Positions 12,700-25,500 of a DNA stretch of 64,000 bases are shown in pieces. The notes below the pieces were generated by a model. The model did not search any database. It had not been told where the DNA came from and saw only the letters and a list, made by a program, of their open reading frames with translations. A program made the translations under genes and the position numbers. How positions within the stretch are numbered: the stretch's first letter is position 1; every line of letters starts with the position of its first letter. The stretch is from Embiotoca jacksoni (taxonomy: Eukaryota > Chordata > Actinopteri > Embiotocidae), in NCBI GenBank assembly GCA_022577435.1, contig JAKOON010000020.1, positions 10,011,324-10,075,323 of the forward strand. The letters are read 5' to 3'.

Positions 12700-13340
12700 A
12701 ATCTTTACATCACAGGACAAAATATCAAACCCTCAGCATATACTAAGTCAGTATCTGGACGGAAAGGAGCATGGAAGTGGATGTCAAAGATCACAAGACA
12801 CAGTCAAAGGGTTGAAAAGGTTGATCCAGCAGGATGAGCTCAAACTGACATTCAAAGATAAGGACAAGGGAGCCTCAAACACTGAGGCATTGTTAAGGAT
12901 GCTTTTGTCCTGAGGCCCAGGCACAAGTGAAGGACCATTTACACACTCTCAATGGTTAGTCTGTATCTTATCGATAGGTTGAGGAGAGCCAAAGCGGTGT
13001 GTATGGGCGGGTTTATTTTGGATATGTGAACTACCTAGATTATGCAATGCGTTTTCAGCTTCCAGAGGTGGACTTCACCGAGAATATCCTCACCTTGAAC
13101 CTCAGAGCCCCTGATGTGAGTGGATAGATGCCATGAAAGGACAGTAGATTAAAGGCGGTGGGAAGTTATGCATCAGCAACATCAGATAAAAAAAGAACAT
13201 AGCAGTTTGTGTGCGTGCCAGGGGGCTGGAACAGCAAAGACAACAACAGGCACAGAGAAGGTAAATACAACAAAGGACATCTCACCACAAAAACTCACAG
13301 TGACTCAACTTGTGGCCAAGATAGAAAAAAAAAATGCCTT
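12700..13340 (+). other. Unassigned exon-like fragments
   Basis: Several short open stretches here have plausible splice signals but no recognised product. One begins after TATCGATAG near 12976 and reads through YGRVYFGYVNYLDYAMRF and LPEVDFTENILTLNLRAPD to a strong donor, GAT|GTGAGT, near 13116. An upstream 92-codon frame (12635-12913) includes KGLKRLIQQDELKLTFKDKD. The segments are in different frames, and each is short enough to occur by chance. A decayed gene or old transposon ORF is possible. Confidence 0.15.
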
Positions 13341-16300
13341 CATCAGTGGGTGTGTGTCCACAGAGTTTGGCACACAAGCAGCAGCTCATACAAATAGTTT
13401 ATGAGCAAAATGGAAAATGATTTTACTTTGCCTACGTAGAACACACTATCAAAATGGTATCGTAAATAATTTAATGATGGATGGAATATTGCTTTTATGG
13501 ATGGACCGTTATCATACGGATGCGTCTGTTAGAAGTGATATCGCTTCCCCTATGTAGCCTTCATCTACCCCATTTTACATCTTGAAACTGTTTGTCTTAT
13601 CGCAACAGAAATGCTACAGTGCATACCTGCATGTCTCCTGCTTTCAGATCCCTATCAACAAACAGTTTTTTGTGTTTCCCATGAGCATTTCTTCCTTAAC
13701 CCGCATCAGTCAGTAAATCTTTCATCGCCGTGCAGTACAGTAGCCATGTGAAAGGAGAAGGGAGAGGTTGGGATGGGAGGGGCCGGAAGACTGGATGAAG
13801 CGAGAGCTCAGAGGTCTCACAAGAGTGGTGACGGCTGTCCACACCTTTCTACGACAACAGCCGTCATGTTTACAGGAAACCAGTTTGACTTGCTGTTCAA
13901 ACTTGCGAACACTTCTGATAAACACACTGAAATGTCCTAAATTCCCACAGTAGCTTCTTTTTTCAGGTTGTCTCATCCTGGTAATGTCTGTCGATTCGTC
14001 ATCCACGGGGACTAAGCAAACAAAACAAAGAAATGTCAAACAACATCAATCCTACCGACGGTGTCCTCGATTTACCTTACTGTCCTCTTTGTTCTAACAA
14101 AGCACTACTACATAGATAAGCATTTATGAGGTGCGATTGAAATGTTTTAAGACTGGTCCTGGTGCAGCACAGTTGCATGCATGGAGCAAGGGTGAGCAAT
14201 AACCTTCAGTAAGTATTCCAATTCACTTGTTCAACATCAGCACCTGTGTTACATGTGTTTTCTTTGACCATATGTACATTCACCTTTGCCATTTCACCAT
14301 TGACTTGAGCAGAATGCACACATAACATTTCGTGTCAAACTCAGGAAATCAGTAACGGAGACCCTTGAAATGCATCAGAAAGCCTACAGCAACGAAGCAA
14401 TGAGCCAGGCGAGGTGTTCTGAGTGACGTTCATATTTCAAGATAGGCAGAACGTCACTGTACAAGACTTGAGAAGACACGTCAGGTCAGAAGCGCAACCC
14501 GGTCAGTTTTGTTTTGCGTTGGCAGTGTCATCCCCGGGTTACAACATCAACAACACAAGGGAACACATTCAGCACAAATGACCTGAACTGTGCCACGTTA
14601 ACACTTGGGTTCTCCAACATGATCACAAGCAGGTTCCTCTTTAACTCTCTAACTTGTTGGATTTATCTTCCTGTGACTTCTTTCTGTTCCCCAAAAATTT
14701 GACACAAAACTTGATGTGCAATTTCTGCCCAAGTTTCAGTCACATGTTGAAATTGCAAGTGCACACGTACCACCAGTCACAAAAACGTGTGTAACGCAAG
14801 TGCTGATGCTGATCAAACATCATAACTTGGAATACTTGCACTGCCCCCTTCATCATGCACAATATTGTGCCCCTCTCCATTCGCGTGAAAGAGTCTTGGA
14901 GCTTTATGATCACACCTCGTATATATGTGTCTTTGCTGTTACTAGCATTGCACTTTTCTTGACAGGGAAGAGTGCGACCACTGTGGAGTTCACCTTCCAC
15001 ATCTGCTCCTCGAGGCCCTGCTATTTCTGGATCTTCTCATGCTTCTTCTTTCAGATTTTTCTGTCAGCTGGGACTGCCACATCTATCACACCTGCCCTTT
15101 TCTCATCCACCACTTCGACTGAGTTAGCCAGCAGCTGCCTGTCAGGCTAGAACATGAAGTCCCGCAGGACCTCAGCTCTGCTCTATATATTTGTTTCATA
15201 ATTTGATATACTTGCAACATTATAAATATTGTTTTTTTTCAACATTACATGGGTGCAGATCTTCTGAGGGCCAACATGTTAACTGCTATTTTCAGACCAT
15301 GGTAGCAACAGGGTTTCACATGCTGCAGAAGAGAAAGAGATTCACACTAATTGGCTAAAAGTGTTGCAGTTTACTGAAACCCCTTGTGTGTTCAGTGCAG
15401 TGTTAGCAGAAAAAAACGAGAGTTGGAAACAATAGGATCAAAAAAATGCAGAACAAAAGACATCTTGAAACCAGCAAACGAAAACATAGGTGAACACTAG
15501 TGTGTTTTCTTCTAAATGCTCTGGCACATCCCACTTCAGCTTTTTGTTTGGGGGTGGTCTCTGTGATGAACTGGGGGTGATAATAAGCCATACAAGTTAT
15601 TCATCTGTATGATTGACCTCATTCTAGCTTAAGAAAGCTAAATCAATGTACATTCCTGTCATATGCGCCCACTACTCAGCAAAAAACACCTGTTATTTCA
15701 TGGTGGAGAGGTAAGGAGGAGTGAGATATTGTTTTATCTCTTGTATCTAATTTTGCTTGAGTTTAAATAAGACCTTTAATAAACCAGATAGTGAATTTAT
15801 TGTTTTGAAATTCCTCTAGTGTGAATGATTTAAACCTCTGTTTGAACTTGTGTGACTTCAAATGTTAATGTCTGTCTTCCCAGATAAAGTCCTCCATGAA
15901 CAATAAGACTCAGACATCAATATAAAACAATGTACTATCAGCTGCTTTAGATGATGTGGAGAAATCTTGGGGGGAGATCTGTCAGAATATTGATTGCTTC
16001 TTCATATATTGACATCCTTTCCCTTTAGCTCTTATTTAAGTTTTCCCTCACCTCATTTGTCTTCTATTATAATTGAGAAAAGTGTGTCCCTTGCTGTTTC
16101 GCTCCCCAGCATGTCATTTTTGGCAATGACATAAAAACTGATGATTTGTTTCCCTGCTGCTCTCACTCTTTGTTTGAACAAGTGTACCAGATAAATGTGT
16201 ACACTGCGAGATAAAATGGAAGATGAGTGTCATTTTGCTGAGTAGTGCAGCCGAGAGAAGTGCACCGACAGTCAAGAGGTTAACTTGTCTTTATCTGATG

Positions 16301-19300
16301 GCAACATTTTCTGTTTAGAGGGAGGATTTAAAGATGCGAGAAGCTCTTGATTTGCCGTTTCATTGAAAGGCTCGAGTGGAGCCCAATGGTTCAAGAGTTG
16401 CCTTCCAACCTAAGCATGTCATAATGATTGTTATTACTTATTCAGCAGGCTCACAAGGCAGTGATGACGCTGAAAAATGATTCTACACTGGTTCTATAAA
16501 AGTCTACTGATGTGTGTATGTGTGTGAATAAGCATATTTGCTAAGAACCTGATGTTAAACACTGTTATATTTTAACAGCTATTTGAATATAAAAAAAAAT
16601 CATGTCACATCCCTTGGTTTTACCTCCAAATAAAATGGTTCAATATGCTAAAATGGCCAAAATTTTGGCTTGTTTACAGTCTGTCAGATAGTATGACCCC
16701 CCCATCATAACTTTGTTTTTGCCATGTCACTTTGTTTAAACATTTTACCAATTCAGTGCAGTTTGACACAAGGTTGTTATCACCAAAGCCATATCCAAAA
16801 CTACAGAAAAATAGCAATTCTTCAATATTCAACCGTCTGTCTGGTATCAGTTGTTCCCATCAAGTTAAAAAGTGACAGCAAGGGAGCAGGAGAAGTAGGG
16901 AGAGTAAGAAAGAGTTTGAGTATAATACATAGTCTCTTGTACCGCCTAAAGCAATACATCTCCCTGGAGAGGTTACTGCTGACAACAAGACATAAAGATA
17001 GAAAGAGAGAGCGACAGAAAAGAGACAAGGAGAGAGGGAAGTGTGAGAAAGGTAATCACCTGCTACAGGCATGAGAGGTATGGAGATGAGAGCATTGCAG
17101 TGCTTAGACATTTCAAATCACTCAAACACTCATCTTCACGTAAGAGCAAAATCACCAACATCAGCTGCATAAAAAATGACAGAGGTAACACATCGTGCCA
17201 GGCGGTCACTCGTGATTATTCATAAAGAGCCCTCACTGGGAAAATTAATGCAAACTTTGAAAATGCTGCCTTCACATCTGTTGGAGGAAGCTGCTCTTAG
17301 ATTTTAAATGAGTTATGGGTATGGCCGCATTTACACATGGACAGTGAATAACTATACTTTGTTTGTGTGGTTGGGTTGTTTCTGTCTATTTGGCCTAAAT
17401 TAATGTAAGTCAACATTAAAGTTACATGTTTGCACAGTGGTCAGTTTTTGAACCAAAAATCATCCATTTTCCCAAGGTTCAAGATTGAAATGGTGATCCT
17501 GTCAATGGTCTCTGCTTTGTATCTTCTCTGCTGGTCATAAATTGGAATGTAACCAAACTCCTCTTCAGATTCATGACACTTCTTTTTGCTATGCCAGGAT
17601 CTCAACACAGCAACGCATGGCTATCAGATATCAGTCCTCTTCTATCCACTGAAGAATGTCTTGGTGTCATTTGTATTTACACATTTGGTTTGGATTTCAG
17701 TAACACTTGCAACACATCACAGTTCAGTTCACATAAGACACATAAGGGTTTCACTTAGTTTATTAGGTTAGTTACATGTAGCACCATCCAAATAGTGCTG
17801 CACCACTCATCTTCTGTGTCTCAAGTGAGCTTACACTGAAAAAAAAAAGTCAACAGGCTCATCTGTCACAAGCCAACCATTTAACCGCCAAATTATTCAC
17901 ACCGCTTTCAATAAAACTGAAAGTAAATCTATAATTCCTTATTACACATGAAAACAAATATAATAGATCAAAGCTGAGCCAGGAGGTTAGCCTGTAACTA
18001 AACTGTGGCAGATGTTTACTGTAGAATGTTTGCATATTATTTTTACTTGTTTGTTTTTGTTCAAAGACGTTTGACCCGAGGTTTTAAAAAGAAAATGCGG
18101 TCAGACTGCTGGTGTCACTTGTCCTATCTGACTTCTTTTTAGCAATGCCACCAAGGCACTGTAAGATCTGAAAATTTAATTTAGTAAGTTACAATATCCT
18201 AAATTAAATTTCCAATTTGATCCATGACCAAAATCTACAAAAGTAAAACCTGAGTTGTAATGAAGCATATGAATCTTTCCATTGTCTTTCACTAAATGAT
18301 ATCTGTTTAAGTATATGTCCATTCCTCAGAATGTTTCAGCTGTCTAATTCTTCAAACTGGCTCTTTACTTGTCATCTACATTTATGAAAAATTCAATAAG
18401 GCTCTACAGAGAGGCTTCGCTCTTAAATGTGTCATTATGAGCTTTTGAGAGAGCAACAGCATCTGAGGAATGCAAGCAGCTGATTTGGATTTCTCTGCAC
18501 GTTCTGAGTTGACACTTGCAGATTGACGCTGACTGACTGTGCCTCTTCGAGACAACCAAAGGGTGTGAACCCGTGAGTGTCTGTGTGTGACTGTATCTGT
18601 CTGAGCATGCGTCTGCGTCGTGACAAAAGCCCAGATGTGCGTCAGATTGACAGAGCATTCTTGTACATGAAGACGTTTGGTTATCTGTCTCTGAAAGGCT
18701 GTCACAGCTGATTTCCTGTTTGGGTTACATAATGTTAACTCCTGAGAGTTCATATTCTGCGGGAAATTGAAAAGGTCAATGACCTTCAATCATACAGTAT
18801 GTATTGTGAAACTGGATATATATAGATAGATATATACATAGGTCAACTCATACCTCAGATTTGTTATCATAACCATAAAGGTCTCTTTACAATTTTCTTC
18901 AAATCCGCGGTGTCACTACAGTGACGGCAGAGTTATCACTTGTGTTTTGCATTCATAGCAGAGCAGTGCTTGGTATTGTAATGTAAGTCTTATTTCAGTT
19001 TTGTTTAGCCGTGCAGAGGCCTGTGTCATCCACAGTTTAGCTCTGTTGTTTCAAGTGGCTCATCAAACAAGTAAAAACATTACAGATTGCTGAGAGACAC
19101 CCAGGACTTTAATGTGGTCTGAGTTGTGATTAAAAAAAAACTTCTAGCACCTTGACATGTTAGTCCGTACAGACGACCGCAGTAAGGAAGCGCAGCTTTG
19201 TTCCCGAGCCAAATCACTCCAGTAACTATGCACACACACGCAGACATAAACAGACTTTGAACGATGCAGACACGAATACAAACACAGACACAAGACAATA

Positions 19301-20503
19301 CGGCGACACAGACACAGATCAGAGGCACAGCCGTTTGAGGAAGATCATCAATTCAAGAGAACTAGTTTGGTAATCGCAGACTTAAAAAGGCATGAACTGT
19401 GTGAATATGCAAAATATATTACAGTCAGACACATCTACTTTGTATGAAGGAATTGACCATTTATAGAAAGTGTATCTGGAGATAGAGATGGTGGGAGAGG
19501 CTCAAGAAGGAGTCAAGTAGCAATCAGGAAACCGCAAGGAAATTAATGTGCACTTAACAAACACACATATGAACATTTAACCTTCATAGTCAACAATACA
19601 TAAATACCAGTGCATGAGGACAATGTTGGGATGGAGGAGTGAGCTGCATCAACAAGCACCATTAAAGCATATCAGCAGAGTAATGTGAGGCCTGTCAGGT
19701 TATAATGGCTGCTCCACACACATTAGTTAATGTGATAGTATACAAAGTGAAGAATAATGGTGGTGAAACCGCTACACACAAATTTTAGAAAGCAATTCTG
19801 ATCAAGAAAATCACATTTTAGATTAAATTTAAGATTTGACACGAGTTCATACAATAATGTGTTCATGATCATAATCAACAAGAAAGCTATACTTGTGTTT
19901 ATAGCACGGATAATAGGATCAACATTAGCAACTGTGGATACTATAATTTAAGGAGGGAATGTTTTCGTTAGCATTTGTGATGAAACACAATGACTGTGCC
20001 ATTTGGACGGTGTTGATACTTTTAGGCCCCATGAGTGTTTTAGCTGCAGTGTGCAGGCTAACTGGCTAATGATAGGCTAGCGGAGACAATGAGATGGCGA
20101 GCGAGAGTGAATGAGCGGTTGTGTGGCTGTTTAACAGGGTGGACAGAGACCTGTGAGTTGACCAGTGCAGAGGTGACTGAGCAGTATAAACTGTTAAGGT
20201 AGCTGTGGATGCATATTAAAACGTTCGTATTGCGATTACAATAAATTATGTAAAACTTTGCAGTACTTATGCAGTGCACCCATCATCTTATATCCCTACA
20301 TCCTCATTTTATGATGTATGGCAAAGTGCAATTTACTAAAAAAAAGTAAATAACAAATAAACATCAAAATATGATGATGGAATCCAAAATCGTATTTGAC
20401 TAATTATTTGCAAAGTGTTTTGACTTGTCTTGCAGTAGTTTGTAGCCTCCCAAGGTGATCTGTGAATGTGTGCATCCAGGCACATACACAATATTTTTTA
20501 AGT

Positions 20504-20505
<2 letters not shown>

Positions 20506-20560
<55 letters not shown>
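20506..20560. repeat. (AC)n microsatellite
   Basis: Perfect AC run of about 27 units. Confidence 0.97.
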
Positions 20561-20562
<2 letters not shown>

Positions 20563-21263
20563 TTCATGCGTGGACACACACCTTGCCCAGAGCCAGTGCG
20601 GTCCAATTATAGCAAGAGTCCAAAGTCCTGCTTCATCAAAATTGAGGAGGAGAGGATTAAGACCCGGGAAGGAGGGAGGGCAGTAGTGAACTGGGAAGCG
20701 AGTGGCTGACAGGCCCTTCAGGCATCAGCTTGCACTGTCTGCCTGGCATGTACCAGCACAGCCTGTCTCCGTCTGTGTGGCTGCTGGTGCCTCATCGTGG
20801 ACTCCACTTGTCATAATCTGCTTCCTGTACTGTCCGCTGCCAGGCCTGCATTTATTTGGCCTTTCTCTGTCACAAAGGAAGGAAGCTGTCACTATGTCAG
20901 CCATTGTGAAGCAGAATGGCTGTCAAACATTGAGCCTTGTCGGTGAATGATATGAGGAAAGACGGACTGATTTGAGCTTTTAGTTTTTTGGTCCTGTCAC
21001 AATGTGCACTATTTAAATAATACACATATATTTGACAGGGATTATTTACATGGATTGATTTATAGCGTCTGAAGTTCTAGGTACGAGTAATCTTGATTGA
21101 AAACGGGTCCACGCCCTGCTGTCTGAGTTCAACCAAACCAATTTCTTAGAGAGCAAACTACATTACGTCTGCTGCATTTTAAACATGCTCACATGCATGC
21201 GAGGGATGCAAAGGCTATCGCTTTTTTCCCCCCCTCTTCAATCACATATTCTCCAACACAAGC

Positions 21264-21266
<3 letters not shown>

Positions 21267-21298
<32 letters not shown>
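21267..21298. repeat. (CA)n microsatellite
   Basis: Perfect CA run of 16 units. Confidence 0.97.
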
Positions 21299-21300
<2 letters not shown>

Positions 21301-22058
21301 GAGTTTATTTATTTATTTTTCTTACAAGCTGTGGCTGAAACAGATGGCCAGTTTCACAGGCATGTTTGTGAACTCCTGGGTTGGGTCAATCAAACCGTTT
21401 TATGGGGCAAAGAAAAGGTGGGAGAACGTGAGAGGGAGGAAGCCTATAAAGGTAGAGGACAAAACCACAAGCAAATCAGATTGTGTCGCTCTGCTTTGCA
21501 CTCAGCTCATAGTCTCTGAATGAACACTGTCTATTCCTAATCTAAATTTGACACGTTCAGCAACACATTGTTTCACATTCATACAGTTAAGTCACTTGAA
21601 ATAATTATGTGAATGTAGACTATGTGTCAATGTCTGCCATTAGGGATCCGATGTAATTTTTTTCTAAAATGGAAGCACCAAACCCAGCACAGCAGGAGGG
21701 AGTGACACATGACTTCCACCAAAATTGAACATGTCGACTCGGGGCCTGCAGTTGGATCATAGGGTGGAGCAAGGTTGCTTCGGAAAATAATAGTTTGCAG
21801 CCAATGCAACAGCAGCAGCAGCAGCAGCATGGATTCCAGGTGAGCGGACTGGCAGCAGGCATGATAGCAGGAGAGCAAGCAGAGCACTCACTGCTTTACA
21901 CTGCTGTAATCAAAGGGTAGATTGGATGTCCACTGGTGAGCTGAATCATTATGACTACTCCTGCCAAATACGTTGTTTCCAAAACTGCAACGACCTGCAG
22001 AGGATTCAACTGTAGACTTCTGAAGGTCCCCTGTGGTGTCTGGTGCCAAAAGGGTTCC

Positions 22059-22578
22059 TTTAAAGGTGCCATATTTTAGAGTATCACAGTTTTTTATTTG
22101 CAGTTTTGATATGCATCCGCAGATATATTTGTAGTTTTAAGTACCAAAAAACATCTTGACATAGCATTATATCCCTTCTCTTTTGCTTCTCTCTGGAGCT
22201 CTATCAACAACCGGCTGTCTTGTCAAGTCACATTGATATTGGTGAACCTCTTTTCTGATTGGCTGACTGTCTTATGTATCCTGCACATTCAGGCCTACCT
22301 CAAGTTTCCTTTAATCATGTAGCTTGCCAGCTTAACAACAGAATGGGCACTCAGTGTTTTCTTCCCACGCAACAGGTTGGACAGTGTTATGACATTGTTA
22401 GTTTGTGACATCACAAACTTACAAAAGTGCAAACGGCAAAGTCACGGAATTTGAACAGCATTCATTTTTCTGTGGACTAAATATTTTGACTCTTTCACAG
22501 TAGTTGTATAGCCCCTAGACCTGCTTTATGCTAAACAATAAATGGAAAACTGAATTTATATAATATGGGACCTTTAAA
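22059..22578. mobile_element. Non-autonomous TIR element, about 520 bp
   Basis: The two ends are inverted repeats of each other. TTTAAAGGTGCCATATT at 22059-22075 faces AATATGGGACCTTTAAA at 22562-22578, with one mismatch in 17. There is no transposase frame inside, so this is a MITE-like DNA element. The superfamily cannot be assigned because no clear target-site duplication is visible beyond the terminal TTTAAA itself. Confidence 0.6.
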
Positions 22579-25500
22579 TCCTGTAGAAGTTTGCTGCTAC
22601 AGACCACGACCACCTCACAATCCTTGTTATTTTAGGGATTCTCAGACCCAGTCATCCGGCCATAATGATTTGGTCCTTGTCAAAGTCACTCACATTTTTT
22701 ACATTGGTCCATTTCTCCTGCATTCAACACATTCATTATGAGAGTTGACTGTTCACTCACTGTCTCACATATCCTAGATCTTGACGTGTGTCATTGTTAC
22801 AAGATAATCAATGTTCTTTGCTTCATCTGTCAGTGATAATAATGTTTTGGATGTGTAGTGAGAAGAGTGTGCCCAGCATGTGTGTCGTGGCAGATTCAAA
22901 CTAACTCCCAGAACTTGCTTAGTGACTTATTTTCCACAATTGGCTGTTCAGTACACATTCCTTGACTGTTAGCTACACAGAAAACATTTTGTTAACTGTG
23001 GAGAAAATAAACCAGCTGCATGATCACAGTATCATTTACCTCTAAAGTTTGTATTTGTTTCACTTTGATTATCAATTTAGTTTTTAAACGTGCCTCTTGA
23101 GAGATGTTGGATATCAATTTATTACCAAATGTTGACAAAACAGCATTTTGAAATAAGCTTGCCGAATTGAAGTGAAAAGAACACAAAGGTCAGGAGGAGG
23201 AGAGATTTATGTGTTGGAGTGAAGGAGTTTGTACAGTTTGTTCTGGCCGTCAAAGAGACAGTTTAGATTATAGTCAAACCTCAGGCGAGGATCCAGCCGC
23301 GTATTCCAACATCAGGGTAGACTCGCTGTTTGGCAGGTAGGCTAATGACAGTCCAATGTAGTTCTTCCTCTCCCGAATGAGAGTTAAAACTTAAATTTGG
23401 CCTCTCGGATCGGAGAGACAATAGCTTGTTAAAATTCGTCCTGCACACTTCACCTTGCGTGAGCTTCCCCTATACTTTTAAACGTTTAAGATTACCTTGA
23501 AACAGGAAGTGAAATTAATGTAGTTTGTTGTGAGTTGAACCAGGGAGAAAAGTCTTGATTGAAACTTCAAGATTGGCGTGAGTGGTCATCGGGAGGGATC
23601 AAGGTACACCTGCATATCAAATTAGTAAAAGATAAATAATGGAAGTAATCTGGACCAGATTTCACACTCTTTAGTGTTTCATTGTCTGAGCACAGCTGTT
23701 TCCCAATCTTGACATAGACTAGTTTTTAATGTTTCAACTTACTGTTTGGATGCAAACCCCCAAAAAAGTTAGTCACACAATGAGAAGCAATGTGATAATT
23801 GTCTCCGATTAGTGTGACAGTGATTTAGTTTTTTTTTTTCTCCACAAAGGAAAATGTACATTTCGTTGTGTGTAGTTTAGTATTATAATGCAAATATAGA
23901 CTGATACAATAAATTGCATACAGTATATAAACACTGTTTTAAAAACCTGACTGCAGAGATGATTGAAACAGCATTTTCCCATACTAAAAAGATGATGAGT
24001 ACAGATCTCTGTCCACACAGTTTTAGGCTTTTACCAAGAGCAACCTGGTCTGCTACTATTGTTGGACCTACATTTCGAAGCAAACGCTTGACTTCAATGT
24101 CATCCTACTTAGCCACTCCCACTAGTCGCTATGAGAACAAGGTTTCCAGTCTGTAATCACAACTAAACTTGAAGCTGTGAGTCATAGGCTTGCACAATCG
24201 GGCTGAAAGCAACTGCAAGTTTAAAAAGAAAGTATTTTGTTTGTTGACAAAGGCTGAAATCAACAGTGTTTGCTGCAGCAGCCAAATAAAGTTATGAAAC
24301 AAAACTGAATAAAAATGTACTGATGCACTACATGTGCACATACAGCAGAACCTGCATTGGAAGTACTCACCATTACCTGTGTAACCTGCTACCAACCATG
24401 CTACTGACCAGTTCTTCCGGAACATGCTGAGGGACTGCTGGTTAACAGATTGCCCTAAAACATAAATATAAATAAAAAACTCTTGCTTACACAAGAGTTG
24501 TGTGTCATAGCTGGGAACTGTCTGCACATCTTACAAATGTTCTGACACAGGATCCGATTTTATTGAAGGATAGGACATATTAAAGAATTCTGTGACACAT
24601 GTTCGTCACCACAACAACTTTTGATTGTCTGTTTATAAATGCCATGCTCTTCTAGTTCAAAAACATGTTTACTGTACAAACACTTATTATCAGCTCTCAA
24701 ATTGTCAGTAGACCTTCTCTTGACTACAGCTGAACCAGCAACCAGAGTATTATGGGTCTGCTTCTGACTATTCCAGCTACAGCAAGCTGCCACGTGGCTT
24801 GTATCACATTGTTTTCTCAACTTTGCTGCATTGTCCAAGCAGCGTTTAGTACACAGTAGTATTTGGCTGCCACTGTCAGACCCAGCTTGTGTCTGCTTGT
24901 AAGTGTTGTAAGCTTCCTAGCAGATTGTACCTCACAAGGTTGTGCCTATGGGGAAACCCTTAGAGAAGACAATCCCACTGAGACTGCCAAGCAGACAACT
25001 TGGCATCTGGCAACATCACAACTGTGTTGCTCTTAGGACTCAAGTAGTACAATACTTGATATAAGAAAATTCATAAGACTTTGTACGACAAATTTGTAAG
25101 ACATTAATGCAAGCAAAGAGAAAGAACTGATCTAACAAGAACATGTCATTGTGATGAACACAGATCAAAATCTAAGGAAAAACAGAGGTCAGTAAGCTAG
25201 TAAATGGCCCTGAAGTTTTACAATCCCACAGGACCAAATTTGCTAAATTGAAGTACTCGCAGCTGTACACGGTGTCTGTGAAATTGCTTCCCTTGAGACG
25301 TGATGCCTTCAAATGTCACTGTCCTCTCGGAGCTCACGGCTTCATGCAGCAGAAAGGGACTGCCGCTGGCTTTGGGTCAGACCTAGGCGGAGATGACCTG
25401 TGTGTGTCCTGCCTCTGCTTCTTCACGTCTCCCCCATTTGTCTCTCTCATTTTGTCCTCTTTCTTTCCTCCTATCTTTCTATAATCCTCTGCCTCTTCCA

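Larger units (their letters stand above)
9226..22058. other. Intergenic block, no assigned gene
   Basis: About 12.8 kb with no gene I can assign. It contains a possible LTR remnant (10600-11120), an unassigned exon-like area (12700-13340), two CA microsatellites and several A/T tracts. A (CAG)n run of only about seven units sits near 21808-21828. The remaining open frames are short, lack recognisable motifs and often cross simple sequence. Confidence 0.5.

Noticed and set aside
14716..15150. 144-codon plus-strand frame
   Set aside because: No recognisable domain, and an antisense frame is open over half of it. Texture is not coding-like.
21808..21828. CAG repeat that might encode polyglutamine or polyleucine
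   Set aside because: Only about seven units, in frames with no supported exon.
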